A stretch of 64,000 bases of DNA, taken from assembly GCA_017419405.1 (NCBI GenBank), contig JAFOLH010000014.1:1-64000 (forward strand), given 5' to 3'. The translations under genes and the position numbers were made by a program. Each line of letters opens with the position of its first letter. Position 1 is the stretch's first letter. This DNA comes from Renibacterium sp. Its GTDB lineage: Bacteria > Actinomycetota > Actinomycetes > Actinomycetales > Micrococcaceae. Shown piece after piece: positions 55,486 through 64,000 of the stretch. The notes under the pieces were generated by a model that made no database searches, was not told where the DNA came from, and saw only the letters and a list, made by a program, of their open reading frames with translations.

Positions 55486-58397
55486 TCGGCCACCACCAAA
55501 TCCTCCCGGCGCTCTTCTTCGCGCTCGTCGATTTCGGCGCCCAGGCTACGCAGCACGTCCAGCACCAGACCGACCACGATGAGGTAGACGCCGATGTCGA
55601 AGACCGTCGAGGTGACGAACTTGACGTCGCCGAACACCGGCAGGAAGAACTCGATGATCGCGGTCTGGAACACCTGGCCGCCGAAGAACAGCGGGGCCAA
55701 ACCGGACAACGACGCGGTGCCCAGGCCCACCCCGAGCAGCGTCCCGGCGCTGATCGGAGTGGCCTCGGCGAGCTCCGCGCGGCCACCGGCCAAATAGCGC
55801 AGAGTCAAGGCCAGGCCGGCCATCAGCCCGCCGGCGAAGCCGCCGCCCGGGAAATTGTGCCCGGCCAGCAGCAGGTAGACCGAGAAGATCACCATCGAGT
55901 GGAAGATCAGCCGGGTGATCACTTCGAAGATGATCGAACGGCGCTCCGGGGCCAGCGTGCGGCCGGCCACCAGCCAGGCATCCCGGCTGGCGGTGGCGAA
56001 CTGCCTGGCCAACCGCAGCACTGCGGCTCCGCGCGCGCCGTCGGTGGAGTTCTGGTGGCGGCGGCCCACGCTTCCGGTTTCGATGGTCACCGCGCGGGGC
56101 AGGGCTTGGCCCCGGTTGCGCACGAAGATCAAGCTGGCGACGCCGGTCGCTGCGATCGCGAGCACCGAGACCTCGCCGAAGGTGTCCCAGGCCCGGATGT
56201 CCACCAAAGTCACATTGACCGTGTTCAAGCCACCGCCGATGTCATAGGCCAGCGCCGGGAAGTCCAGGGAAACCGGCGAATCGACCCGGGAGCCGAGCGC
56301 GATCAAGGCCACCACGACCATCGTGGCGCCGAAGGCGATGCCGATCAGCATCCGCATCAAGCGGTGCGAACCCGTGGTCCGGTCGCGCAATTCCTGGGGC
56401 AGCGAGCGCATCGCCAACACGAAGGCCACCAGGATGATCGACTCCACGAACATCTGGGTCAGCGCCAGATCAGGTGCACCCTGGAACGCGAAGATCAAGG
56501 CGATGCCGTAACCGGTGACCGAAACCATGAGCACCGCGAGGAAACGTTTGTTGGCGCGGGCCGCAGCGATCGCGCCGATGATGATCGCGGCCGCGGCCAC
56601 GGTCTGCGCCGGCGATCCGGGATCGATCAGATACATTTCCGGCAGCGGGCGGCCGCTCATTACGACGGCGACGATGTTGACCACGATGGTGGTGGACAGG
56701 ATCACCGCGAGGTAGAAGTAGAGCGAACCACGCTGGGTGCGGCCGGTCACCCAGACCGCAGTGTGGTCCAAGGCGTCGATGACCTTTTTGTAGCTCTTTT
56801 CGGCGTCGAGCAACGGGTAGAGCTTGTCCTGCGCCCGTTCCACCCGGTCCCGGAAGTAGAACAGCAAGAAGCCGACGGCCAAGGTCAGGGCGGTCAAGCC
56901 GAGCGCCAGATTGAAGCCGGAGAACAGCGACAGATAAGGGGCCTTGTCCCCGGACTGCAGGAACTTGTTGCTGTACGGTTCGATCCAGCTCTGCAACGGC
57001 ACGAACCAGACCCCGGTCAGCACCGTCAGCGCGGCCAGGATCGCCGGCGCGGCCAGGAATTCGCCGGAAACCTTGCCGAAGGCGATCGGCATGCCTTTCG
57101 CTTTCCGCGCGAAGCCGCCCCACCAGAATCGGGCGCTGTAGGCCACCGTGAGCATCGAGCCGAGCACGCCGCCGGCCAGCACCCAGGGGTTTTCGAAGTC
57201 GATCAGCGCCTCGTAGACCGCTTCCTTGGCCACGAAGCCGGCCATCAGCGGGACCCCGGCCATCGAGGCCGCGCCGATCGCCGCGATCACGCCCAGCGCG
57301 GGCGAGGATCGGAACACGCCGGAAAGCTTCCGGATGTCCCGGGTTCCGGTCTGGTGGTCAATGATGCCGACCACCAGGAACAACGTGGCCTTGAACAATC
57401 CGTGGGCCAGCAGCAAGGCCATTCCGGCCAAGGCCCCGGCCGGCGTGCCCAGGCCGACCACCAGGGTGAGGAAGCCCAGCTGGCTCACCGTTCCGTAGGC
57501 CAGGATCAGCTTCAGGTCGTATTGGCGCAGGGCCCGCCATCCGCCCACCAGCATGGTGCCCAGGCCGAGCACGATCACCGTGGGTTTCCAGAACGGGGTG
57601 TCCGCGAACGCCGGCGCCAACATCGCGACCAGGAAGATCCCGGCCTTGACCATGGCCGCCGCATGCAAATAGGCGCTGACCGGAGTGGGCGCGGCCATCG
57701 CTCCGGGCAGCCAGAAATGGAATGGGATCAGCGCGGACTTGCTGAATGCGCCGATCAGGATCAGCAGGACTCCGATGTCCACCTGGGTCCCGCTGGGCAC
57801 ATTGTCGAGGATCTCGGAAATCTGGAACGTGCCGGCCACCTGGCTGACCATGATGATGCCCACGAGCATGGTCAGCCCGCCGAAGGTGGTCACAATGAGC
57901 GCCTGCAGGGCGGCCCGGCGAGCCGCCAGCCGGGTTCTCGAATACCCGATCAGCAAGTAGGAGAGGACTGTGGTTAGCTCCCAGAAAATGAAAAGCAGGA
58001 TCAGATCGTCGGCGGTGACCAGGCCGAACATGACGCCGGCGAAGGCCAGCAACTGGGCGCCGAAACCGGCCCCGTGCGCCTGGAAGGCGCCGTCGTTCGC
58101 TTTGAAGTAGCGCGCACAATAGGCCAGGACCAGGGCGCCCACGCCGAGGATCAACAAGGACAGCAGCCAGGCCAAGTCGTCGAGCTGGAAGGAAAGCTGC
58201 AGGCCGAAATCCGGAATCCACGGCAGGACTTCGACGGGTGGATTGCCGGCATCGATCGCGGCGTCCTGGGCGATCAGCCAAATGAAGGACCCCGCGGGCA
58301 CCGCTGCGAGCACGTAGAACGCGTTGCGGCCCAGGAAGCGGAAGAAAAATGGCGCTATCAACGCCACCACAAAGTGGACGGCGAGGATAGTCAGCAC
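55482..58397 (-). CDS. mnhA: Na+/H+ antiporter subunit A fused to subunit B
   Basis: 971 residues from the GTG at 58397-58395 (LTILAVHFVVAL is the usual family N-terminus; GGAG lies 6 bases upstream). An ATG at 58490 would add 31 atypical residues. The NuoL-like part holds LLFIFWELTTVLSYLLIGY, KSALIPFHFWLPGAMAAPTPVSAYLHAAAMVKAGIFLVA and GTVSQLGFLTL. The C-terminal 180 residues (SIIFEVITRLIFHSMVIFSVYLLLAGHNFPGGGFAGGLMAG) are subunit B, so no separate mnhB exists. It is the first gene of the operon. Confidence 0.94.
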   Translation of the reverse strand: MLTILAVHFVVALIAPFFFRFLGRNAFYVLAAVPAGSFIWLIAQDAAIDAGNPPVEVLPWIPDFGLQLSFQLDDLAWLLSLLILGVGALVLAYCARYFKANDGAFQAHGAGFGAQLLAFAGVMFGLVTADDLILLFIFWELTTVLSYLLIGYSRTRLAARRAALQALIVTTFGGLTMLVGIIMVSQVAGTFQISEILDNVPSGTQVDIGVLLILIGAFSKSALIPFHFWLPGAMAAPTPVSAYLHAAAMVKAGIFLVAMLAPAFADTPFWKPTVIVLGLGTMLVGGWRALRQYDLKLILAYGTVSQLGFLTLVVGLGTPAGALAGMALLLAHGLFKATLFLVVGIIDHQTGTRDIRKLSGVFRSSPALGVIAAIGAASMAGVPLMAGFVAKEAVYEALIDFENPWVLAGGVLGSMLTVAYSARFWWGGFARKAKGMPIAFGKVSGEFLAAPAILAALTVLTGVWFVPLQSWIEPYSNKFLQSGDKAPYLSLFSGFNLALGLTALTLAVGFLLFYFRDRVERAQDKLYPLLDAEKSYKKVIDALDHTAVWVTGRTQRGSLYFYLAVILSTTIVVNIVAVVMSGRPLPEMYLIDPGSPAQTVAAAAIIIGAIAAARANKRFLAVLMVSVTGYGIALIFAFQGAPDLALTQMFVESIILVAFVLAMRSLPQELRDRTTGSHRLMRMLIGIAFGATMVVVALIALGSRVDSPVSLDFPALAYDIGGGLNTVNVTLVDIRAWDTFGEVSVLAIAATGVASLIFVRNRGQALPRAVTIETGSVGRRHQNSTDGARGAAVLRLARQFATASRDAWLVAGRTLAPERRSIIFEVITRLIFHSMVIFSVYLLLAGHNFPGGGFAGGLMAGLALTLRYLAGGRAELAEATPISAGTLLGVGLGTASLSGLAPLFFGGQVFQTAIIEFFLPVFGDVKFVTSTVFDIGVYLIVVGLVLDVLRSLGAEIDEREEERREDLVVAE

Positions 58398-58496
58398 GAT
58401 CGGCTCCGTCTTTTGGATTCGGTCGGGTTCGGTGATCCAGTCTATCAATTGCTGAGCCGCACTCCTGCCAATCGCACCGCCCGGTAGCATTCAGCT

Positions 58497-59795
58497 ATGA
58501 CCGAAATCACGGCGACGCCGAAGCCGACCGCGACCAGTCCGGCCACCAAGCGACAGATTGTCGCCTGGGCGGCCTGGGATTGGGGTTCGGCGGCTTTCAA
58601 TGCCGTGATGACCACCTTCATCTTCACCGCGTTCTATCTCACCACGGATATTTTCGGCGGTGCGGACTACACCTCGCAGGTGCTTGGCCTGGCCTTGGGC
58701 ATCGCCGGCCTGCTGATCGCACTGTTGGCCCCGGTGGCCGGCCAGCGCACCGACCACAGCGGCCGGCGTCGGCTCTGGCTCGGGGTGAACACGCTGATCG
58801 TGGTGCTGTTGACCGCAAGCTGCTTCTTCGTCCTGCCGGAACCGGGCTACCTGATTCTGGGCTGCGCCCTGCTGGCCGCGGGGCATGTCTTTTCCGAATT
58901 GGCCTCGGTCAACTACAACGCGATGCTGCTGCAGATTTCGACGCCGAAGACCATCGGGAAAATTTCCGGCGTGGGTTGGGCTTCGGGTTACCTGGGCGGC
59001 ATCGTGCTGCTGGTCGCCCTGTACTTCGGCATGCTCGCCCCCGGCGTGGACTTCTTCGGCCTGGACGAGAACACCAAGTACCGCGTCGTGGCTTTGATCT
59101 CCGCGGCTTGGATTGCGGTCTTCTCGATCCCGGTACTGTTCGCGGTGCCGGAGAACCCCCGGGACCCGGCCGAGCCGAAAATCGGCTTTTTCGGCTCCTA
59201 CCTGCACCTGTTCCGCACGATTGCCCGGCTGTGGCGCACGCAGCGGCACACCTTGTACTTCTTGATCTCCAGCGCGGTTTTCCGGGACGGGCTCGCCGCG
59301 ATCTTCACCTTCGGCGCGGTGATCGCGGTCGGCACCTTCGGCTTCGCCAAGGGCGATGTGCTGATTTTTGCGATCGCCGGCAATGTCGTGGCCGCGATCG
59401 GTGCGTTTTCAGCCGGGTATTTCGACGACAAATGGGGCCCCAAGGCAGTGATCGTGGCATCTTTGGCCGGATTGCTGATTTCCGGCGCCGTGCTTTTCTT
59501 CGGTTCCGGGAAGACCGTGTTCTGGGTCTTCGGCCTGCTGCTGTGCCTTTTCGTGGGACCGGCGCAATCTTCCGCGCGGACCTTCGTAGGCCGGTTGGCG
59601 CCGGCGGGCGGCGAAGGCGAACTCTACGGCTTGTACGCGACCACCGGCCGGGCGGCGTCGTTCATTGCCCCGATGCTCTTCGCCGGGTTCATCGCCTGGT
59701 TCGGTTCGCAACGCTGGGGCATCCTGGGCATCATGATCGTGCTGCTGGCCGGCCTCGCGTTGCTGCTCCCGGTCCGATCCCCCGCCCGCACCTAA
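58497..59795 (+). CDS. MFS transporter, UMF1/Atg22-like
   Basis: A 432-residue twelve-helix transporter. WAAWDWGSAAFNAVMTTFIFTAFYLTT at the N-terminus is the signature of the UMF1 family related to vacuolar Atg22 amino-acid effluxers. HVFSELASVNYNAMLLQISTPKTIGKISGVGWASGYLGG and VGPAQSSARTFVGRLAPAGGEGELYGLYATTGRAASF follow. Bacterial members are mostly uncharacterised but probably export small metabolites. It is divergent from mnhA across about 100 bases. Confidence 0.9.
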   Translation: MTEITATPKPTATSPATKRQIVAWAAWDWGSAAFNAVMTTFIFTAFYLTTDIFGGADYTSQVLGLALGIAGLLIALLAPVAGQRTDHSGRRRLWLGVNTLIVVLLTASCFFVLPEPGYLILGCALLAAGHVFSELASVNYNAMLLQISTPKTIGKISGVGWASGYLGGIVLLVALYFGMLAPGVDFFGLDENTKYRVVALISAAWIAVFSIPVLFAVPENPRDPAEPKIGFFGSYLHLFRTIARLWRTQRHTLYFLISSAVFRDGLAAIFTFGAVIAVGTFGFAKGDVLIFAIAGNVVAAIGAFSAGYFDDKWGPKAVIVASLAGLLISGAVLFFGSGKTVFWVFGLLLCLFVGPAQSSARTFVGRLAPAGGEGELYGLYATTGRAASFIAPMLFAGFIAWFGSQRWGILGIMIVLLAGLALLLPVRSPART

Positions 59796-59815
59796 CCGCC
59801 GCCTCCTTCCCTCCC

Positions 59816-59870
59816 GAGTGGCCACATCTACACGTTTTGAGCGCCATTTGGCCTGCAGATCTGGCCACTC
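59816..59870. repeat. 55-bp palindromic element, copy B
   Basis: It begins GAGTGGCCACATCTACA and ends TGCAGATCTGGCCACTC, pairing over 17 bp with two mismatches; the centre has GCC-ATTT-GGC. It lies 20 bases after the MFS stop and 72 bases before the start of the endonuclease-like gene. Same orientation as copies A and C. Confidence 0.85.
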
Positions 59871-59942
59871 GATTGAAGCGAACGGCGAATGGGGAGCTCT
59901 ACCCTGTGGATAACCTCTTGCGGTCTTGCCAACTCCGCAACC

Positions 59943-60887
59943 ATGGACTCCATGAAGCGCCCCCGCGAACTGCCAATCGATCTTCGCAACCGCTCGTTCA
60001 CGCTGCTGGAAGCCGGAAATGACGTGACTCGCGGCAGGCTGCAACATCCCGGGTTGCTCACGCCGAGCAGAGGAATCAGGGTCCCCTGGGGCGTGGCACA
60101 GGAATTCGATGCCATCATCGCACCGATTCTGGCCTGCACCCCCGGTGCCGTGGCCTGTTGGGGCACTGCCGCCAGACTCTGGAATCTGCCCTTGCCAAGC
60201 CACGTCCAGTCCGGGCTGAACATTCACCTCGCGACACCAAAAGGAGCTAACCGGCCGCGAAGGTTCGGCGTGACCGGTCACCGCTTGGACCTCCAAGCGC
60301 AGGATGTCCACTTGCTCCGCGGCCTGGCCGTGACTTCTCCGGCCCGCACCTGGTTGGATCTGGCCGGCCGCCTCGCCACCCCGGATCTGGTAGCCGTAGG
60401 CGACGCGATCGTCTGCAGCCATCAACGTAGTTTCGGGCCGAACGCGCCGGCGCTGGGTTCAGTTTCCGATCTGCGGCAGGTACTCGATCAGCATTCCGGC
60501 GCCCGGGGCATCCGATCCGCCCGAGCAGCGTTGGACCTGATCCGGATCGGCTCCGATTCGGTTCCGGAGACGCTTTTGCGCCTGGCCCTGCTAGAGGCCG
60601 GCCTGCCCGAACCGGAGTTGAACGTGGTGATCGTCTCCGGCTCCGGTCGCGACGTCGCCTGGCCGGATCTGGCTTACCGCGAGTACCGGGTGTCCATCCA
60701 GTACGACGGCGCCCATCACCTCAGTGCCGAACAGCAGGGTTCGGATGCCAGACGAGACAATGAATGCGCCTTGGCCGGCTGGACCAGCCTGCGAATCACC
60801 AAGGCGCAGATCCAAGAACTCGGTTACGCCGGCGTCGCCCGGCAAATTCGAAACGTCCTCCGCCAACGCGGGTGGAATCCGGGCTAG
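59943..60887 (+). CDS. DUF559/AbiEi-like protein with degenerate endonuclease core
   Basis: 314 residues from the ATG at 59943; starts at 59889 and 59952 are also in frame. The N-terminal half (VTRGRLQHPGLLTPSRGIRVPWG, AVACWGTAARLWNLPLP, VHLLRGLAVTSPARTWLDLAG) resembles AbiEi-type antitoxin winged-helix regions. The C-terminal half (SVPETLLRLALLEAGL, DVAWPDLAYREYRVSIQYDGAHH, ARRDNECALAGWTSLRIT) is the Vsr-like DUF559 fold. The usual vEYDG is IQYDG here, so Gln replaces a probable catalytic Glu. It is flanked by two 55-bp elements. The role is unknown. Confidence 0.75.
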   Translation: MDSMKRPRELPIDLRNRSFTLLEAGNDVTRGRLQHPGLLTPSRGIRVPWGVAQEFDAIIAPILACTPGAVACWGTAARLWNLPLPSHVQSGLNIHLATPKGANRPRRFGVTGHRLDLQAQDVHLLRGLAVTSPARTWLDLAGRLATPDLVAVGDAIVCSHQRSFGPNAPALGSVSDLRQVLDQHSGARGIRSARAALDLIRIGSDSVPETLLRLALLEAGLPEPELNVVIVSGSGRDVAWPDLAYREYRVSIQYDGAHHLSAEQQGSDARRDNECALAGWTSLRITKAQIQELGYAGVARQIRNVLRQRGWNPG

Positions 60888-60896
60888 TGCTCCGCC

Positions 60897-60951
60897 GAGT
60901 GGCCACATCTACACGTTTGGAGCGGCTTTTAGCCTGCAGATGTGGCCGCTC
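60897..60951. repeat. 55-bp palindromic element, copy C
   Basis: It begins GAGTGGCCACATCTACA and ends TGCAGATGTGGCCGCTC. The arm change GATCTGG to GATGTGG compared with copies A and B restores pairing with CCACATC, a compensating change. The centre has GGCT-TTT-AGCC. It lies between the convergent stops of the DUF559-like gene (60887) and dcd (60962), where it could act as a bidirectional terminator. Confidence 0.85.
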
Positions 60952-60961
60952 AGCGGAGGGG

Positions 60962-61537
60962 CTAGATCTTGGTGCGGTGGAAATTGAGGTGGCTCCGGGA
61001 CGCCGTCGGTCCGCGTTGCCCCTGGTACCGGTTGCCGTACTCGCCGGATCCGTAGGGGTGCTCCGCGGGGGAGGACAGTTGGAAGAAGCACAGCTGTCCG
61101 ATTTTGGACCCAGGCCAGAGCTTGATCGGCAAGGTTGCCATATTGGACAGTTCCAGCGTCACATGCCCGGAAAATCCCGGATCGATGAAACCGGCGGTGG
61201 AGTGGGTCAGCAGGCCCAACCGGCCCAACGAGGACTTCCCTTCCAAGCGCGCGGCGACATCGTCCGGCAAGGTGACCGTTTCGTAGGTCGAGCCGAGCAC
61301 GAACTCGCCCGGGTGCAGGATGAAGGGTTCGTCGTCGGCCACTTCCACCAACCGGGTCAGCTCGGGCTGCTCTTCGGCCGGATCGATATGCGCGTACTTG
61401 TGGTTGTCGAAGAGCCGGAACAGCTTGTCGATCCGCACATCGACGCTCGACGGCTGCACCATCGCGGGTTCGAAAGGGTCAAGGACGATTCGCCCGGCGT
61501 CGATTTGGGCTCGGATGTCGCGGTCAGAGATCAGCAC
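60962..61537 (-). CDS. dcd: dCTP deaminase (probably bifunctional, dUMP-forming)
   Basis: 191 residues: [35 protein letters not shown], the nucleotide-binding [31 protein letters not shown] (Glu in HVTLEL is the deaminase residue) and the C-terminal [18 protein letters not shown]. Actinobacterial and archaeal enzymes of this subtype make dUMP directly from dCTP. It lies 42 bases downstream of kynA on the same strand and is probably read through from it. Confidence 0.95.
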   Translation of the reverse strand: MLISDRDIRAQIDAGRIVLDPFEPAMVQPSSVDVRIDKLFRLFDNHKYAHIDPAEEQPELTRLVEVADDEPFILHPGEFVLGSTYETVTLPDDVAARLEGKSSLGRLGLLTHSTAGFIDPGFSGHVTLELSNMATLPIKLWPGSKIGQLCFFQLSSPAEHPYGSGEYGNRYQGQRGPTASRSHLNFHRTKI

Positions 61538-61579
61538 AATTACAAATTAGCCTATTTGGCCGGCACCGACTGACCGGGC

Positions 61580-62440
61580 TTACTGCGCTGCGCCGATTTC
61601 GGTCCGCACCGCGAACAACTCGGGGAAAAAGGTCAGCTCGAGGGCACGCTGCAAGAATCCGACCCCGGACGAGCCGCCGGTACCGGTCTTCATCCCGATG
61701 GTGCGCATCACGGTTTTCATATGCCGGAACCGCCAGAGCTGGAAATTGTCTTCCAGATCCACCAGCTCTTCGCAGGCTTCATAGAGATCCCAATGGGCCC
61801 CGGTATCCTCGTACACCTCGCGATAGACCTGCACCAAGCCCGGCGAGAAGACGTGCGCCTGGCTGACGTCCCGACTCAGCAAATCCGCCGGAACCGCAAA
61901 CCCCCTCCGGGCCAGCAACCGGATGAACTCATCGTAGATGCTGGTCTCGGCCAGCAGCCCGCCCAGCAACTCCTGGGCCACCGGGTCGGCCGCGAAAACC
62001 TTGATCATGCCCGCGTTCTTATTGCCGAGCAGGAACTCCACGGCCCGGTATTGATAGGACTGAAAGCCCGACGACGAACCCAAGTCGCCGCGGAACTGCG
62101 CATATTCGGTGGGGGTCAGGGTAGCAAGTACGCTCCATTGCTCGGTCAGCGAGCGCTGGATGTGCTTGATCCGGGCGACGCCCTTCATCGCCATCCGCAG
62201 ATCGTCCCGCTGCAGCGAGCTGCGCACCATCCGCAATTCGTGCAGCACCAGCTTGAGCCAGAGCTCAGAGGTCTGGTGCTGGATGATGAAGAGCAATTCG
62301 TCGTGGTGCTCCGGCGCGCTCACCGGATGCTGTGCACCGAGCAGCTCGTCCAGGGCAAGATAGCCGCCGTAACTCATTTTGTCGCGGAAATCGGTTTCGA
62401 TCCCGACCTCGATGCTGCGGGTGTTCTTCTCAACGCTCAC
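61580..62440 (-). CDS. kynA: Tryptophan 2,3-dioxygenase
   Basis: 286 residues. [19 protein letters not shown] is the N-terminus, [23 protein letters not shown] the substrate-binding helix, and [30 protein letters not shown] carries the haem-ligand His. The [19 protein letters not shown] block is complete. It is a haem enzyme that cleaves the indole ring of tryptophan to N-formylkynurenine in the cytosol. The other kyn genes (kynU, kynB) are not in the window. Confidence 0.96.
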   Translation of the reverse strand: MSVEKNTRSIEVGIETDFRDKMSYGGYLALDELLGAQHPVSAPEHHDELLFIIQHQTSELWLKLVLHELRMVRSSLQRDDLRMAMKGVARIKHIQRSLTEQWSVLATLTPTEYAQFRGDLGSSSGFQSYQYRAVEFLLGNKNAGMIKVFAADPVAQELLGGLLAETSIYDEFIRLLARRGFAVPADLLSRDVSQAHVFSPGLVQVYREVYEDTGAHWDLYEACEELVDLEDNFQLWRFRHMKTVMRTIGMKTGTGGSSGVGFLQRALELTFFPELFAVRTEIGAAQ

Positions 62441-62547
62441 CTGAACAGGGTACGCCGCGAGCCCGGGTCGCGGCGCAGAATACCGATGCGATCGCTTCGT
62501 CCTGTAAGCTGAATGCCGCTGCCTTCCGAGTTTCGGAAACGCAGCAT

Positions 62548-62618
62548 GCGGGCGTAGCTCAATGGTAGAGCGCTAGCTTCCCAAGCTCGATACGCGGGTT
62601 CGATTCCCGTCGCCCGCT
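62548..62618 (+). tRNA. tRNA-Gly (anticodon CCC)
   Basis: A complete cloverleaf: acceptor GCGGGCG/CGCCCGC, D arm GCTC-AATGGTA-GAGC, anticodon loop TTCCCAA with CCC at 34-36, variable loop ATAC and T arm GCGGG-TTCGATT-CCCGT. The discriminator is T, followed by CC then G, so the final A of CCA is not encoded. The anticodon stem CTAGC/GCTCG has one T-C mismatch at pair 28-42. It reads GGG codons. Confidence 0.93.
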
Positions 62619-62639
62619 CCGCACCGGCCACGGCCGGGC

Positions 62640-62682
62640 GTCTGGCCCGCCGAATCGCACGATTCGGCGGGCCAGACTCGTT
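62640..62682 (+). terminator. Strong terminator after tRNA-Gly
   Basis: GTCTGGCCCGCCGAATCG (62640-62657) and CGATTCGGCGGGCCAGAC (62660-62677) form a perfect 18-bp stem with a 2-base gap between the arms, followed by TCGTTTT. It lies 21 bases after the tRNA. Confidence 0.88.
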
Positions 62683-62870
62683 TTGCCTCTTCGCGGCCCC
62701 ACCGGGCGACCCAGCGGAACCGCCTCGGCGACACTTCACCCGGCGTTCACTCGGCATTCACGGCTCCCCCGCCAAGTGCTGGTATTTGTATTTACAAGCT
62801 GTCCGCTGGCCTGATGAATCATTGGGGCTTCACGCTCCGGCAGCCTATCCTCCAAGCAGCAAAGGCAACC

Positions 62871-64000
62871 GTGAAAACAACCTTGCGCACTCGAATCGGG
62901 ACGGCCGCCGTCGTCCTCGCCATGACGGCCGCGGCGGCACCCGCCCAAGCCGCACCGGCCGCGAACTCCTTCGACTCCGGCCTCAACGTCAGCAATCCGC
63001 TTCCGGTCCCGGATCTCAAACCAGCCGCTTCGCAGCAGAAGACCCTGGTCATCGGACTGGACGGGATCCGTTGGGACCGGGTACAGGCCGCAAACACGCC
63101 GAACATCAAGAAAATCCTGAACGAAGGCGCCTCAGCGCTGAGCTACACCTTCGCACCGGCGAATGGCGCCGGCACCGTCAATCTGGCGCCCACGGTCTCC
63201 GGTCCCAGCTGGAGCAGCATCCTGACCGGGGTCTGGCCGGACAAACACGGGGTCAAAGACAACTCCTTCAAGGGCAAGAAGTTCGACCAATACCCGGATT
63301 TCCTGATCCGCGCAGAGCAGGCCAAGCCGGCGTTGAGCACCTTCGCGGCCGCCGATTGGCAGCCGATCGCGATGGAGGCAGGCGGCGGCCCGATCATCAA
63401 CAAGGACATCGATTACCGCTATGGCAGTGCGGCCTCGGGCACCAGGTATCTGAGCGAAGACGCCAGGGAGGCCGATCTCACCGCACGGACGATTTACGAA
63501 AAGCGCACCGACATCAGCTTCATCTACATGGGCGCCCCGGACGAAAACGTCTCCGGCGGAGTTTTCGGCTCGGCGTACAAAAACGCCCTCGAAGCCACGG
63601 ACAAAAACGTCGGCGCAATGTTGCGCGCCATCGAATCGAGCCCCAGCTTCGGTTCGGAAGACTGGCGGGTCATCCTCACCAATGACCATGGTTTGACCGA
63701 CGGCGGCAGCCACGGGAACGGGACCACTTTGAACGAGCGGGCGGTCTACACCGCGGTCTACACGCCGGGCAAAAACACCGGGCAGGTCCGCTACGACCTC
63801 AAGCCGGTGGACATTGCGCCGACCGTGCTCAAGCGGGCCGGCGTGGCGATCGATCCGGCCTGGGGTTTCGACGGCCAGCCGGTGGACGAGTTGCAGCCGG
63901 ATGCCTTCGATTCGCTGCGCAGCGTCCTGCAGAACAAAAAGACCGAGCCGGAGATCCCGGCGGATCTGAAGGGATACACCCAGACGGCGCCCAGCGGCTG
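62871..64000 (+). CDS. Secreted alkaline-phosphatase-superfamily phosphodiesterase, truncated by window edge
   Basis: The GTG at 62871 follows AAAGG and opens a Sec signal (KTTLRTRIGTAAVVLAMTAA, then AAAPAQA), so the enzyme is exported. About 376 residues are in the window and the frame is still open at the edge. Motifs are TLVIGLDGIRWDRV (metal Asp), LAPTVSGPSWSSILTG (nucleophile region), WPDKHGVKDNSF and VILTNDHGLTDGGSHG (metal Asp-His). It should cleave extracellular phosphodiesters or nucleotides. Its motif set is the same as in the cytosolic protein at 15964. Confidence 0.9.
   Translation, partial: MKTTLRTRIGTAAVVLAMTAAAAPAQAAPAANSFDSGLNVSNPLPVPDLKPAASQQKTLVIGLDGIRWDRVQAANTPNIKKILNEGASALSYTFAPANGAGTVNLAPTVSGPSWSSILTGVWPDKHGVKDNSFKGKKFDQYPDFLIRAEQAKPALSTFAAADWQPIAMEAGGGPIINKDIDYRYGSAASGTRYLSEDAREADLTARTIYEKRTDISFIYMGAPDENVSGGVFGSAYKNALEATDKNVGAMLRAIESSPSFGSEDWRVILTNDHGLTDGGSHGNGTTLNERAVYTAVYTPGKNTGQVRYDLKPVDIAPTVLKRAGVAIDPAWGFDGQPVDELQPDAFDSLRSVLQNKKTEPEIPADLKGYTQTAPSG

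Overview
The window is high-GC DNA, densely packed with ATGA-type overlapping genes, and looks like a chromosomal segment of an actinobacterium of the Micrococcaceae/Arthrobacter type. Pointers are a dnaK promoter with HspR-type HAIR inverted repeats, a SAM-IV riboswitch, a YkoEDC-type ECF transporter under a TPP riboswitch, a fused MnhA-MnhB subunit, an LPXTG surface protein and a DtxR/IdeR-type iron box. Genus-level assignment is inference. No gene-free stretch exceeds about 300 bases.

Left part (1-12.8 kb): the 5' end of dnaK (minus strand); a translationally coupled minus-strand operon of Baeyer-Villiger-type monooxygenase, SDR, alpha/beta hydrolase and SDR, preceded by a TetR gene (architecture like the mycobacterial mymA-lipR-sadH cluster); an ArsR/SdpR-like regulator coupled to an SRPBCC protein; a DJ-1/PfpI protein without its cysteine; a DUF2252 protein; and an idonate/gluconate-type dehydrogenase cluster (idnD-like, idnO-like, 3-hydroxyisobutyrate-dehydrogenase-like) divergent from a D-2-hydroxyacid dehydrogenase.

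Middle part (12.8-40 kb): an MFS-SDR pair with an IclR regulator and two matching operator candidates; a cytosolic phosphodiesterase; a Phd/PIN toxin-antitoxin pair; an LMW phosphatase coupled to a P-loop-kinase/PabB fusion, with pabC nearby; flavin monooxygenase, GNAT, SDR and hydrolase genes; an iron-box-controlled siderophore-interacting protein; a carbohydrate ABC importer coupled to an MBL-fold hydrolase; a secreted protein of unknown function; an ABC exporter; a SAM-IV riboswitch controlling DUF1737-rhodanese-metZ; an XRE-MurA fusion; and the TPP-riboswitch-controlled ykoE-ykoD-ykoC operon.

Right part (40-64 kb): a lipoprotein and a DUF4235 protein; an 11.2-kb gene for a 3,722-residue LPXTG-anchored protein with 24 tandem DUF11/DUF7507-like repeats, most carrying an EF-hand-like DxNxNGxxDxGD loop; a six-gene Mnh/Mrp cation antiporter operon; a UMF1-type MFS gene; a DUF559/AbiEi-like gene flanked by two copies of a 55-bp palindromic element; dcd; kynA; tRNA-Gly(CCC); and a truncated secreted phosphodiesterase.

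The main non-gene signal is a set of intergenic structured repeats. One 55-bp element occurs three times in the same orientation with compensating stem changes (39967, 59816, 60897). Other nested inverted repeats sit at 593-679, 8795-8865 and 34982-35060.
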